39,403 bases of DNA from Nesterenkonia salmonea (GTDB lineage: Bacteria; Actinomycetota; Actinomycetes; Actinomycetales; Micrococcaceae): the NCBI RefSeq assembly GCF_005771525.1, contig NZ_VAVZ01000035.1, positions 1-39,403 of the forward strand, read 5' to 3'. Shown piece by piece: positions 1-7,639 of this stretch (its first letter is position 1; each line of letters starts with the position of its first letter). The position numbers and the translations under genes are program-made. The notes under the pieces were generated by a model. The model was given only the letters and a program-made list of their open reading frames with translations, did no database searches and was not told the origin of the DNA.

Positions 1-90
1 GCCAGGAAAGGCTGGGCCGGCAGCCCCTGACACGCCCGGGCCATACACACATTTCTGCCTATAACCCAGGTTTAGCACTTCTAGGCAAAC

Positions 91-135
91 CAAAAAGGCC
101 CCCTGATCTAAAATTTTCTTAGATCAGGGGGCCTT
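91..135 (-). terminator. Rho-independent terminator of tRNA-fMet
   Basis: A perfect 17-bp inverted repeat (arms 95-111 and 119-135, 7-nt loop) lies directly 3' of the tRNA on the minus strand. It is followed on that strand by a run of five T residues (complement of 92-96). This is a textbook intrinsic terminator. The run of T is on the minus side only, so it serves the tRNA and not transcription entering from the left. Bases 1-90, further left, show nothing I can assign. Confidence 0.9.
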
Positions 136-140
136 ACTAG

Positions 141-214
141 TTGCGGGGGCAAGATTTGAACTTGCGACCTCCGGGTTATGAGCCCGGCGAGCTACCGAAC
201 TGCTCCACCCCGCG
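141..214 (-). tRNA. Initiator tRNA-fMet (CAT anticodon)
   Basis: The minus strand reads as a complete 74-nt cloverleaf without encoded CCA. The anticodon is CAT within the GGGCTCATAACCC arm. Two initiator hallmarks are visible: the first base C faces A at position 72 (unpaired acceptor end), and three G-C pairs stack on the anticodon loop. The T-arm GTTCAAATC is intact. It is therefore the formyl-methionyl initiator tRNA that charges the P site of the 30S subunit, not elongator Met-tRNA. It has its own promoter and terminator and appears to be a single-gene transcript. Confidence 0.97.
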
Positions 215-242
215 TTGGGTTTCCCGTTTCCGGGACTTGTTT

Positions 243-271
243 ATCTTACATGCAGGCAATCCTGCGACCAA
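243..271 (-). promoter_or_regulatory. Promoter of tRNA-fMet
   Basis: On the minus strand, TTGGTC (266-271) and TAAGAT (243-248) are separated by exactly 17 nt, matching the housekeeping -35/-10 arrangement. Transcription would begin near 236, about 22 nt before the mature tRNA end. The -35 box touches the outer edge of the hairpin that follows the UPF0182 gene. Confidence 0.65.
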
Positions 272-317
272 ATCGGCGGCGGGGCCAGGATGTACATCCT
301 GACTCCGCCGCCGATTT
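270..317 (-). terminator. Two-tier hairpin after the UPF0182 gene
   Basis: A perfect 13-bp outer inverted repeat (270-282 with 305-317) encloses an inner perfect 8-bp palindrome (286-301, CAGGATGT/ACATCCTG). It starts 20 nt after the UPF0182 stop codon. There is no long T-run, which is common for actinobacterial 3' hairpins. I read it as the terminator or 3'-end stabiliser of the UPF0182 transcript, insulating tRNA-fMet. Confidence 0.65.
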
Positions 318-337
318 ACCGGTCTAAGTTGTCGACC

Positions 338-3300
338 CTAGTCAGCCAACTGCGATTCCAGCTCGAAGAGCTCGTCGAGGGTGTCCTCGAAATCGACCTC
401 AAGCTGACGGTAGGTGGAGAGGTCACCCTCAGCGAAGGCTTCATTCCGGTCAGCCCAAATTTCGGCTGCCTGCTGACGAAGCTCCTCCAGACGCTCCTCA
501 TCACCCTCGGCGGCAGGAGTCTCTTCCTGCTCATCCTCGTCCTCATCTTCGGGAGCGGTCGCCTCTTCGGTTTCGGCTGGGGCTTCCTCTTCTTCCTCGA
601 CCATGCCCTCAGCCCCTTCGACGGCATCCGCGTCGACGAGTTCCTCGACCTCGTCGGCGTCGACGCCGGCACCCTCAGCGGCCTCAACTCCGGCGTCGCC
701 ACCGAATACCATGTCAAGAGCGTCCTGCAGGGTGTCACCGTAGCCGACGTTCTCACCGAAGGCGACAAGCACCATCCGCAGCGCAGGGTAGGCGGCACCA
801 GTCCCTGTAGCCTGAACGTAAACGGGTTGGATATTCAGAATGCCTTCCGCGGCAGGCATCGAGATCATATTGCCGCGAAGCACCTGCGACCCACCAAGCT
901 CCAGGACGTTCAGCTGAGAGGCGATAGTGGAGTTTGAGTCGAAGTTCGCCTGGGTCTGTCCTGGCCCGGGCACTGCGGTGTCTCGTGGAAGCTCCAGCAT
1001 CCGCAGCGTCCCGTAGTCCTCATTCTTGACGCCGGCTTCACCGGTGCCGGCGTCACCTGATGCTGCGAGGAAGCCATAGAGCACGTTGCGCTGCTGACCG
1101 TCTGTCTCCGTCGCAGGGATGAAGGTAGACGTCAGCGAGAAGCTGGGCTCCTCCTGCTCCGGCATCTGCAGTGTCATGTAGTAGGGAGGCTGGGAATCTC
1201 CGCCCTCCCGCGTGGGGTCCTCCGGAACTGACCAGGCGTCGTTACCCTCGTAGAAATCGTTCGGAGCGTCAACGTGATACTCCGTGAGCAGCTGACGCTG
1301 GATCCGGAACATGTCCTCCGGGTAGCGAACGTGGTCCATCAACTCCGCGCTCATTTCCGAGTACGGCTCCAACGATGACGGGAAAATCTGCTGCCATGCC
1401 TGCAGAATCGGGTCTTCATCATCCCAAGCGTAGAGAGTGACGGATCCGTCATAGGCGTCAACGGTTGCCTTCACCGAATTCCGAATGTAGTTCACCTGAC
1501 CGGTCAACTGTGGGGCGCCCTGCGTCAGTGCGTCCTGAGTCGCGGACTCCAATTGCTGCTCAGCTGAGTACGGGAAATCGTTAGATGTGGTGTAACCCTC
1601 CACAATCCATTTGATTCTTCCGTCGACGATCGCTGGATAGATGTTCTGGTCAACTTCCAGGTACGGAGCCACCTTTTCCACTCGCTCGCGAGGGTGGCGA
1701 TCATAAAGAATCTGAGATTCTTCGTTCACGTCGCCGGCCAAGAAGATCTCCGGAGACTGGAAGTTCAGCGAGTAGATCAACCTGTTGAACAGGTTACCCA
1801 CGGACGGCCCACCGTCACCGGTGAACGTGTACTGAGTGTCCTGACCCTCATCGCCCGTATCTGCGGCTCCTTCACCTTCCTCGTCATCGGTGAGTTCGAC
1901 TGCAGGACGGTCGAGTTCACGGGGGGCCGCACCCTCTGGGGCCCCAACGATCGAGTATTGCGGAGTGGATTCGCCGAAGTAAATGCGCGGCTCGTAGTCC
2001 TCATCGCTCGCCAGATCACCCGTGGTAGGAATGCCCTGCAGACTGAAGTCCGGACGTCCCTCCGGGGTCACTGTGTTCGAGTTGGCCGCAACGAGTCCAT
2101 ACCCGTGGGTGTAGACCAGGTGCTGGTTGACCCAGGATCCCTCAGGAGCATTGACCTCACGAGCAGCGATCACGGTGTCGAACGTTTCACCGTCAATCTC
2201 ATAACGGTCAAAACTCAGCGTGTCCGGGAAGGTGTAGTACTGGCGGAACTGCTGGAACTGCCGGAAGGCGGCAGAGACCAGGTTCGGGTCCAGGAGACGG
2301 ATGTTCTGAATATTGGGAGCGTCCCCAGACAGGGCGCCCTCCTCGGCCTCCTGGGTGGCCCGGTAGTTGATCTTGTTCAGATCATCCAGGCCGTAGGCGT
2401 AGCGCGTCATTTCCATATTGCGCTCGATGTATTCGGCTTCCAGTGACTGCTCAGTGGGCCGTACTTGGTATTCCTGAACCAGGAAGGGCAGCACGCCGGT
2501 ACCGATGATTGCCGTCACAATGAGCATCGCGGTACCGATGATCGAGAACCGCCAGCGGGCGGTGATCGCAGTGATGATGAAGACCAGGGCCACAAGAACT
2601 GCGGCGATGGCCAGAATAGTCTGAGCGGGGATCACAGCGTTGACGTCAGTGTAGAGCGCACCCGCCCACGTACCACCCTGGTCTTGCAGCGTCGCGTAGC
2701 GACCCAACCACCAGTTGACGCCCTGCAGAAGGACGAATACGGCGGCGACGATGGCCACGTGCCACCGTGCTGCCTTTTCCACGACAACCTTGCCGTTACC
2801 TTCGATCCGTATGGAACCGAACAGGTAGTGGCAGAGTATGCCTGCGATTCCAGCGACGAGAACGGCCGAGATGAGGAAGCCATTGACGAAACTGAGGAAG
2901 GGCAGGGTGAAAATGAAGAAGCTGAAGTCCAGACCGAATTCTGGGTCGGTCTGCCCGAATGATTCTTGGTTGAAGAACAGCATCACCTGCTGCCAGTTGG
3001 CCTGAGCTGCTGTACCAGCGAAAAGCCCCATAAGAGTCGGAAGACCGAAGATCAGCAGTCGGCGCATAGATGTCAGGGTCGACTGATACCGGTTGACGGC
3101 CTCACCTAGTTGGCCCTCAAGTCCCAGCGGACGGGTACGGAAAGCCATAAAGAGGCTCAACCACACCAGTGCAGCCATGACAACGAAAGCCACCGCGAAG
3201 AGTGAGGACCGGGCTAGCCACTCGGTCCAGAAGACCTCGGAGTAGCCCAGATGGGAGTACCAGATGACCTCCGCGTAGAACCCGGAGAATGCCACGAAGG

Positions 3301-3496
3301 CACCCAAGAGGGCCGCGATGATGATGATGGTGATAATCAGCGCGGAGGGACGACGCCGCCCCCCGGAACTGTTTTTCTGCGGACCATCGCCACTGGAGCC
3401 GTCGTCGCCTCCACGATTACCGCCATTACCCGCGCCGGAGCCGAAGATACCCCCGGAGAAGGGGTTCGAATTGCCGAATCCCTGTGAGAAGCTCAA
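338..3496 (-). CDS. UPF0182 family large membrane protein
   Basis: A 1052-residue integral membrane protein of the UPF0182 family (mycobacterial relatives Rv0064 and Rv3193c), whose biochemical role is not established. Residues 1-50 are a Gly/Asn/Ser-rich disordered cytoplasmic tail. Seven hydrophobic segments follow at about 51-75, 95-118, 145-165, 192-226, 244-266, 289-311 and 316-338. After these comes a large soluble region of roughly 600 residues, presumably extracytoplasmic. The end is an unusually acidic Glu/Asp-rich linker (about 940-1000) and a short predicted coiled coil. The start is a TTG codon: an AGGA motif lies 6 nt upstream and no better in-frame start precedes it. It lies 53 nt downstream of the PDZ/Lon-like protease gene on the same strand, an arrangement conserved in actinobacteria, which suggests a shared envelope function. 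Family assignment is confident; function is unknown. Confidence 0.93.
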   Translation of the reverse strand: MSFSQGFGNSNPFSGGIFGSGAGNGGNRGGDDGSSGDGPQKNSSGGRRRPSALIITIIIIAALLGAFVAFSGFYAEVIWYSHLGYSEVFWTEWLARSSLFAVAFVVMAALVWLSLFMAFRTRPLGLEGQLGEAVNRYQSTLTSMRRLLIFGLPTLMGLFAGTAAQANWQQVMLFFNQESFGQTDPEFGLDFSFFIFTLPFLSFVNGFLISAVLVAGIAGILCHYLFGSIRIEGNGKVVVEKAARWHVAIVAAVFVLLQGVNWWLGRYATLQDQGGTWAGALYTDVNAVIPAQTILAIAAVLVALVFIITAITARWRFSIIGTAMLIVTAIIGTGVLPFLVQEYQVRPTEQSLEAEYIERNMEMTRYAYGLDDLNKINYRATQEAEEGALSGDAPNIQNIRLLDPNLVSAAFRQFQQFRQYYTFPDTLSFDRYEIDGETFDTVIAAREVNAPEGSWVNQHLVYTHGYGLVAANSNTVTPEGRPDFSLQGIPTTGDLASDEDYEPRIYFGESTPQYSIVGAPEGAAPRELDRPAVELTDDEEGEGAADTGDEGQDTQYTFTGDGGPSVGNLFNRLIYSLNFQSPEIFLAGDVNEESQILYDRHPRERVEKVAPYLEVDQNIYPAIVDGRIKWIVEGYTTSNDFPYSAEQQLESATQDALTQGAPQLTGQVNYIRNSVKATVDAYDGSVTLYAWDDEDPILQAWQQIFPSSLEPYSEMSAELMDHVRYPEDMFRIQRQLLTEYHVDAPNDFYEGNDAWSVPEDPTREGGDSQPPYYMTLQMPEQEEPSFSLTSTFIPATETDGQQRNVLYGFLAASGDAGTGEAGVKNEDYGTLRMLELPRDTAVPGPGQTQANFDSNSTIASQLNVLELGGSQVLRGNMISMPAAEGILNIQPVYVQATGTGAAYPALRMVLVAFGENVGYGDTLQDALDMVFGGDAGVEAAEGAGVDADEVEELVDADAVEGAEGMVEEEEEAPAETEEATAPEDEDEDEQEETPAAEGDEERLEELRQQAAEIWADRNEAFAEGDLSTYRQLEVDFEDTLDELFELESQLAD

Positions 3497-3523
3497 CGTC
3501 TGTCCTCATCTCTATATGTACTC

Positions 3524-3529
3524 ATTTTA
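3524..3529 (-). promoter_or_regulatory. Candidate -10 box for the UPF0182 gene
   Basis: TAAAAT on the minus strand, in the 53-nt gap after the PDZ protease gene. It would give a leader of about 20 nt containing the GAGGA ribosome-binding site. No convincing -35 element is visible, so read-through from the upstream protease genes may be equally important. Confidence 0.4.
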
Positions 3530-3549
3530 GGTGCAAGTGTGCCGGATTC

Positions 3550-4611
3550 TCACCGGCCGCAGGGCGAAAGCCCTGCGAGAAAGTCCTCATCGCTGTCTCT
3601 GACGGCGGCAAGTATCTCGACGGCCTGATTAGCGTCTTCGACCCCATAAACTTCCAATCCGTTCGGAAGCCTGCCTTCCAGCTCATCACAGTTATCCCGT
3701 GGAGCCAAGAAATACTCGGCCCCCTGGCTGCGTGCACCGGCGACCTTCTGAGCAATGCCGCCGATTGCGCCAACAGTCCCGTCCGGGTCAACTGTCCCCG
3801 TACCGGCCCAATCTGCGCCTCCGGTGAGTGATTCCTCAGTCATGGTGTCAATGATCCCCAAAGTGAACATCAGTCCAGCGGAGGGTCCTCCAACGTCTTC
3901 GAGCTGGATATCCGCTTGGACCGGGAAATCGAACTCGCTGCCCAACAAGATGCCGACGTAATACTCACCATCAGCTTCCTGGTAGGTGGGGGCCTCCACT
4001 TCGACGTGTTCCCCGTCTCGAATTAAAGTCAATTCTATCGGTTCGCCGGCCGCATCATTGACTACCTGACGCAGTCCTTCTATGCCGGTGACTTCCTCGC
4101 CCCCGGCGTCGAGCAGGATATCCCCAGCAGAAAGGGATTCGTGGGTTCCCGCTGCGATGGCCTCTTCGGTGAAATCCATGACCGACAGCTCCACCGCGTA
4201 GTCCACCTGTAAGTAGTCCAGGGCAGCGGCGAGGGCAAGTTCCTGCGATGACGCCATGGCCGCGGTGTTCCGTTGGCGTACCTCTTCTTCAGTGGTCCCG
4301 GAAGGATAAATCAACTCATGGGGAGTCATATCTACGCTGGGTGAGAGCCAACCCCGGATTGCGTCAGGTACTCGAACGGTGGAAGTCGGGGCACCGTTGA
4401 CGTAGACCGTTGTCAGCGCGAGAGTGCCTTCGGTCTCGTAGCTCGACGCGCCCTCGACGGCGATGACCGGCTGATCGTCAATCTCTGCGATGGTGTCGAA
4501 GATTGGTCCGGGAGACTCCAGCAGATAGGCGCTGGGGAGAGCCAGCGCGACCAGGCTAGCTGCCAGGGCACCTCCACCCGAGACAATCTGAACCGTCTTG
4601 CGTAGGCTCAC
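3550..4611 (-). CDS. Membrane-anchored PDZ/Lon-like (S16) serine protease
   Basis: A 353-residue YlbL/Rv3194c-type protein. A single N-terminal hydrophobic helix (about residues 8-30) acts as signal anchor and places the rest outside the cytoplasm. A PDZ domain spans roughly 125-210 (SAGDILLDAGGEEV is its carboxylate-binding region). The C-terminal Lon proteolytic domain carries the Ser-Lys dyad: Ser244 in GGPSAGLMFTLGI and Lys289 in GGIAQKVAGA. The 45-residue spacing is normal for S16 enzymes. There is no ATPase domain, so it is predicted to cleave unfolded or PDZ-recruited substrates without ATP. The start is GTG, and its first bases overlap the stop of the upstream Zincin_2 gene as GTGA, indicating translational coupling. 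The natural substrate cannot be read from sequence. Confidence 0.93.
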   Translation of the reverse strand: MSLRKTVQIVSGGGALAASLVALALPSAYLLESPGPIFDTIAEIDDQPVIAVEGASSYETEGTLALTTVYVNGAPTSTVRVPDAIRGWLSPSVDMTPHELIYPSGTTEEEVRQRNTAAMASSQELALAAALDYLQVDYAVELSVMDFTEEAIAAGTHESLSAGDILLDAGGEEVTGIEGLRQVVNDAAGEPIELTLIRDGEHVEVEAPTYQEADGEYYVGILLGSEFDFPVQADIQLEDVGGPSAGLMFTLGIIDTMTEESLTGGADWAGTGTVDPDGTVGAIGGIAQKVAGARSQGAEYFLAPRDNCDELEGRLPNGLEVYGVEDANQAVEILAAVRDSDEDFLAGLSPCGR

Positions 4612-6134
4612 GCACGATCTCCGGAGTCGCCGCCCGGGCCGTCGTAGCCACCATCCAGCAGTTTCTTGAGCTCGTCATCAATTTTCTCGGTCTCGGCCTG
4701 ACGCTCCGCCCTTCGGTTGTGGAAACCGGAAGGATCGTCCAGATCGGCTTCATCTGGCTGGAGGTCGGGATGGGACCAGACTTCATCGCGGCCTGCGACA
4801 CCGTCCTGCTCGCGAAGGTGAGCCCACAGGGCGGCAGCGTCTCGGAGTCTGCGTGGACGAAGCTCGAGCCCTACCAAGGCGGCGAAGGCAGCTTCGGCCG
4901 GACCGCCAGTAGCACGTCGGCGGTTCATGGTCTCGCGGAGCTTCTCGATAGAGGGCAGGTGTGCACCGGCCTGGGCAACGACGTCGTCCACCCACCCCTC
5001 AACGAGCGCCAAAGTAGTTTCGATCCTCGTCAAAGCCGCTTCCTGCATGGGTGTTCGGTCGGCTTGGAAAAGCCCTTCGCCGAAGAGATCCTCCATCTCT
5101 TGAGGGTTCGACGGGTCGATCTGGCTTGCAGCCTCTTCCACACGCTCCATATTGATGTGAATGCCAGCTGCATATTGGGCTACGGCGTTGAAAAGGTCAT
5201 CCTCCAACCATGGGGCCCTCACGAACAGGCGCATACGCGCAGCTTCCCTCAGTGCCAGGTACAGGAGAACCTCTTCGTCTTCGACTTGCAGACCCTGGCC
5301 GAAGCTTTTGATGTTCGCCGGCACGAGCGCCATGGTCGATCCTGCAAGTGGCAGCCCGATGTCGGAACCGGAATGAACTTCACCAGCGAGCTCACCGATG
5401 GCCTGGCCGATTTGCGCTCCGAAGGCCACCCCGCCCATGCGCTCCATCATATTCGCTACCTGCCCGGCAGCGTCCGGGGGCAACATTGCTTTCATTTCTT
5501 CAGGGAGGTTAACGCCTTCACCATCCTCGAGCTGCTGGCGCACGACCTGCCCCATTGCTCGTCCCACAGATTCAGCGACAGGTTCGGTAAGCCGCTGCCA
5601 TGATTCAAAGGTTTGCTCGATCCACTGCTTGCGGCTCAGGCCCTGCCCGATGGCGCCGATGGCTTCGAAACTGGTGGCCTCGTTGAGCCACATCTCTGCG
5701 AGGCGGAGCGCATCATCGACTTGTTTGCCTTCGACCGGGGTGACAGCGGCGTCGTCGCTGCCCAGAGCTGAGACTGCAGCGTTTTTGGTGAGTTCCCAGT
5801 TGACGGTCTCATCGCCCTGGTTCTGCATGGCGGAGAACATTTGCTGAACTTGGCCCATGATCTGTTGCATCATCTGGGGGTCGCCAAAGCCGGGGGGCAG
5901 CTGAGAGGGGTCGAAGCCGGGGGGAAATCCGGGGAAACCACCGCTGGGCGCCCCGGAGTCTTGACCTCGCCCGCCGGGCGTCCCTGTGAATCCTATGGAG
6001 GGACCTGAGTCATCCTTAGAGGAATCATCGTCCCCGGTGCCGGACTTGTCGCCAAAAGCCTCACCGAAGAGTTTGCGCAGAAACTCTTCTTCATTCGGCT
6101 CGCGGCGCTCGTTGTCGTCGGGCTGATCAGACAT
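4608..6134 (-). CDS. Zincin_2 family (DUF2342) putative zinc-dependent metalloprotease
   Basis: A 508-residue protein of the actinobacterial Zincin_2/DUF2342 family (Rv3195-like). The N-terminus (about 1-85) is acidic and then Gly/Pro-rich, low-complexity and probably disordered. The all-helical core follows, with the family segment LREAARMRLFVRAPWLEDDL near residue 300. I find no canonical HExxH motif anywhere, so protease activity is family-level inference only. ATG 6134 is chosen because AGGAG lies 6 nt upstream; a TTG nine codons earlier has no such support. The gene sits 80 nt downstream of the E1-like gene and overlaps the PDZ/Lon-like protease by 4 nt, so the two putative proteases are co-translated. 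Confidence 0.88.
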   Translation of the reverse strand: MSDQPDDNERREPNEEEFLRKLFGEAFGDKSGTGDDDSSKDDSGPSIGFTGTPGGRGQDSGAPSGGFPGFPPGFDPSQLPPGFGDPQMMQQIMGQVQQMFSAMQNQGDETVNWELTKNAAVSALGSDDAAVTPVEGKQVDDALRLAEMWLNEATSFEAIGAIGQGLSRKQWIEQTFESWQRLTEPVAESVGRAMGQVVRQQLEDGEGVNLPEEMKAMLPPDAAGQVANMMERMGGVAFGAQIGQAIGELAGEVHSGSDIGLPLAGSTMALVPANIKSFGQGLQVEDEEVLLYLALREAARMRLFVRAPWLEDDLFNAVAQYAAGIHINMERVEEAASQIDPSNPQEMEDLFGEGLFQADRTPMQEAALTRIETTLALVEGWVDDVVAQAGAHLPSIEKLRETMNRRRATGGPAEAAFAALVGLELRPRRLRDAAALWAHLREQDGVAGRDEVWSHPDLQPDEADLDDPSGFHNRRAERQAETEKIDDELKKLLDGGYDGPGGDSGDRA

Positions 6135-6214
6135 CGCTGGCTCCTGCTCCAGTTGAGACAAAGCGTGAAACTAAAGGGTATCCCTGGAGCCTGGAGAATG
6201 GTGCCTCCGTTCGC

Positions 6215-6940
6215 TCACAGCCCGACCAGGCCATCTTCGGTGGATTCCTCAGCTTCATCACAACATGCGCAGCTACGTCTGCGACGTGTTCTGACACGGG
6301 AAACACGACCCGTGGCAGCATCGGCGATCAGCCCAGCGCCCAGTACGGCAGCTGTGGCCATGCCGTCGATCAACACCGAGATCTGATGAGCTGCCAGAGC
6401 TGCTGCAGCCTCATCCAGCGGACTAGCTGTCCCGAGATCCTGTGGGGGCGCTTCGGCAGCCAACCGGCCTATTCCCATGCAGTCGCTGCACACCAGAGAG
6501 TCCTGCAGCAGAAGCGGTCCGATCCGCCAACCGGATTCGGCGACCAGTAGTGTCAGCACCCCGGGCGATTCCTCTAGGGCGCGGTGGAGAACGGCAGCGG
6601 GCACCTTCCGTCGAAAGGCAAGAACATGAAGATCTGCTCCGCTGATGGATGATTCAGCTGGGGCTTCTACGACAGCGGTCTCCTCTGACCTCGAGGTCAG
6701 TAGCTCTGCGGCAGCCTCCGTCCGGGGCCTTCCGATGTCGAAGGTACGAAAACCTGCGTCCCGAGGACCCACGGGGTTGTCATCCCGCAGGACCAGCGTT
6801 CCAATCCTGCAGTCCACGATGTGCTCAGCGAGGCGAAAACCTGCGGTGCCGAGCCCCTCCACGATGACGGTCGCGAGTCTGCGCCTCGCTCGGCAGACCA
6901 CTACTGGATCGAGTGTGCTTGTGGCTCCAGCAACGGGCAT
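6215..6940 (-). CDS. E1/ThiF-like nucleotide-binding fold protein, divergent
   Basis: A 241-residue protein resembling the Rossmann core of ThiF/MoeB/E1 enzymes. Residues 25-52 hold a beta strand, the nucleotide loop GLGTAG (29-34) and an LRDDN acidic strand end; FDIGRPRTEAA (67-77) matches the E1 D-x-G-x-x-K/R segment. Two CxxC pairs (C151/C154 and C224/C227) would form the structural zinc site of this fold. It lacks the catalytic cysteine domain and the arginine motif of full adenylating enzymes is not clear, so it may bind without adenylating. ATG 6940 has AGGAAG upstream; a longer in-frame start at 6976 is possible. It heads the Zincin_2 and PDZ/Lon-like gene run. No ubiquitin-like or leader-peptide partner is visible in the window. 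Confidence 0.75.
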   Translation of the reverse strand: MPVAGATSTLDPVVVCRARRRLATVIVEGLGTAGFRLAEHIVDCRIGTLVLRDDNPVGPRDAGFRTFDIGRPRTEAAAELLTSRSEETAVVEAPAESSISGADLHVLAFRRKVPAAVLHRALEESPGVLTLLVAESGWRIGPLLLQDSLVCSDCMGIGRLAAEAPPQDLGTASPLDEAAAALAAHQISVLIDGMATAAVLGAGLIADAATGRVSRVRTRRRRSCACCDEAEESTEDGLVGL

Positions 6941-6978
6941 GTGATCTTCTTCCTGTTTGAATGTTTTTGGTCTCATTT

Positions 6979-7008
6979 ATTATCTACAGGTGAAGCTTTG
7001 GCGGTCGA
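6979..7008 (-). promoter_or_regulatory. Candidate promoter for the E1-like gene operon
   Basis: On the minus strand, GATAAT (6979-6984) lies 18 nt from TCGACC (7003-7008). The predicted start near 6972 leaves a leader of about 30 nt that includes the AGGAAG ribosome-binding site. It faces the leaderless promoter of the YgjP-like gene. Confidence 0.4.
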
Positions 7009-7039
7009 GTTTTCCACAGGTCTGAATGTCCGCTCGGCG

Positions 7040-7053
7040 TACACTGGCCACCG
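7040..7053 (+). promoter_or_regulatory. Leaderless promoter -10 of the YgjP-like gene
   Basis: TACACT (7040-7045) followed by 8 nt and the ATG. Transcription would begin at or next to the start codon, and no Shine-Dalgarno sequence is present. Confidence 0.55.
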
Positions 7054-7584
7054 ATGGCACAACAGCAGCACACAATTCAGGTGGACGGCGAAGACGTGAT
7101 CGTGATTCGCTCCGCCAAACGGCGACGCACGGTGAGTGCGGATCTTTCAGGTGGCGAGCTCCGGCTGCGCGTGCCGATGCGGCTTTCCCGCAGCGACATC
7201 GAAACGCACGCCCGTGCTTTCCGCAAGCGACTGGCGACCCGCGCCGCCCGCGCTGGAAGCAGCGACGAGGCCCTCATGGTCAGAGCACGGGAACTGGCTG
7301 TTCAGTATCTGGGCGCCTCAGCCATGCCTGCCTCGGTGTCCTGGTCGGATCGACAGCGGAAGCGCTGGGGCTCGACCACCTCCACGACGGGAGAAATTCG
7401 CCTCTCCTCCCGGTTGCGGAACATGCCGGGATGGGTTGTTGACTCTGTGCTGATCCACGAGTTGGCACATCTGATCGAGCCAGGACACGGACCCCAGTTT
7501 CAGGAGCTGGTGTCACGGTACCCGCGGACCAAGGAAGCAGACGCGTTCCTGGCGGGTGTTACCTGGACCGACCAGCACCGCTAG
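7054..7584 (+). CDS. YgjP-like (DUF45) zinc metallopeptidase
   Basis: A 176-residue cytoplasmic protein with the gluzincin signature HELAHLIEPGHGPQF: His135, Glu136 and His139 form HExxH, and His145 is in the position of a third ligand. An upstream RKRWGS segment is typical of the YgjP/WLM-like family. The N-terminal half is a basic strand-rich region (IRSAKRRRTVSAD). Some relatives are annotated as M48-family; substrates are not established. The gene is leaderless by its -10 position. It diverges from the E1-like gene and converges on uvrD2 across a 55-nt gap, a neighbourhood seen in other actinobacteria. Confidence 0.9.
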   Translation: MAQQQHTIQVDGEDVIVIRSAKRRRTVSADLSGGELRLRVPMRLSRSDIETHARAFRKRLATRAARAGSSDEALMVRARELAVQYLGASAMPASVSWSDRQRKRWGSTTSTTGEIRLSSRLRNMPGWVVDSVLIHELAHLIEPGHGPQFQELVSRYPRTKEADAFLAGVTWTDQHR

Positions 7585-7599
7585 AACTTCAGAAGTTCT
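7583..7599. terminator. Small palindrome between YgjP-like gene and uvrD2
   Basis: AGAACTT-CAG-AAGTTCT is a perfect 7-bp inverted repeat overlapping the TAG stop of the YgjP-like gene. It could act as a weak bidirectional terminator for the two convergent genes. There is no T-run on either side. Confidence 0.3.
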
Positions 7600-7639
7600 G
7601 CAAGGCGCTTGAGGACGAGAGCACCCGAAGAGCCCCGAG

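Noticed and set aside
1694-2446. A 250-codon open frame antisense to the UPF0182 gene
   Set aside because: No translation signal or domain; shadow of the UPF0182 reading frame.
4719-5603. A 294-codon open frame antisense to the Zincin_2 gene
   Set aside because: No family resemblance and no ribosome-binding site; the opposite strand has a good start and a coupled downstream gene.
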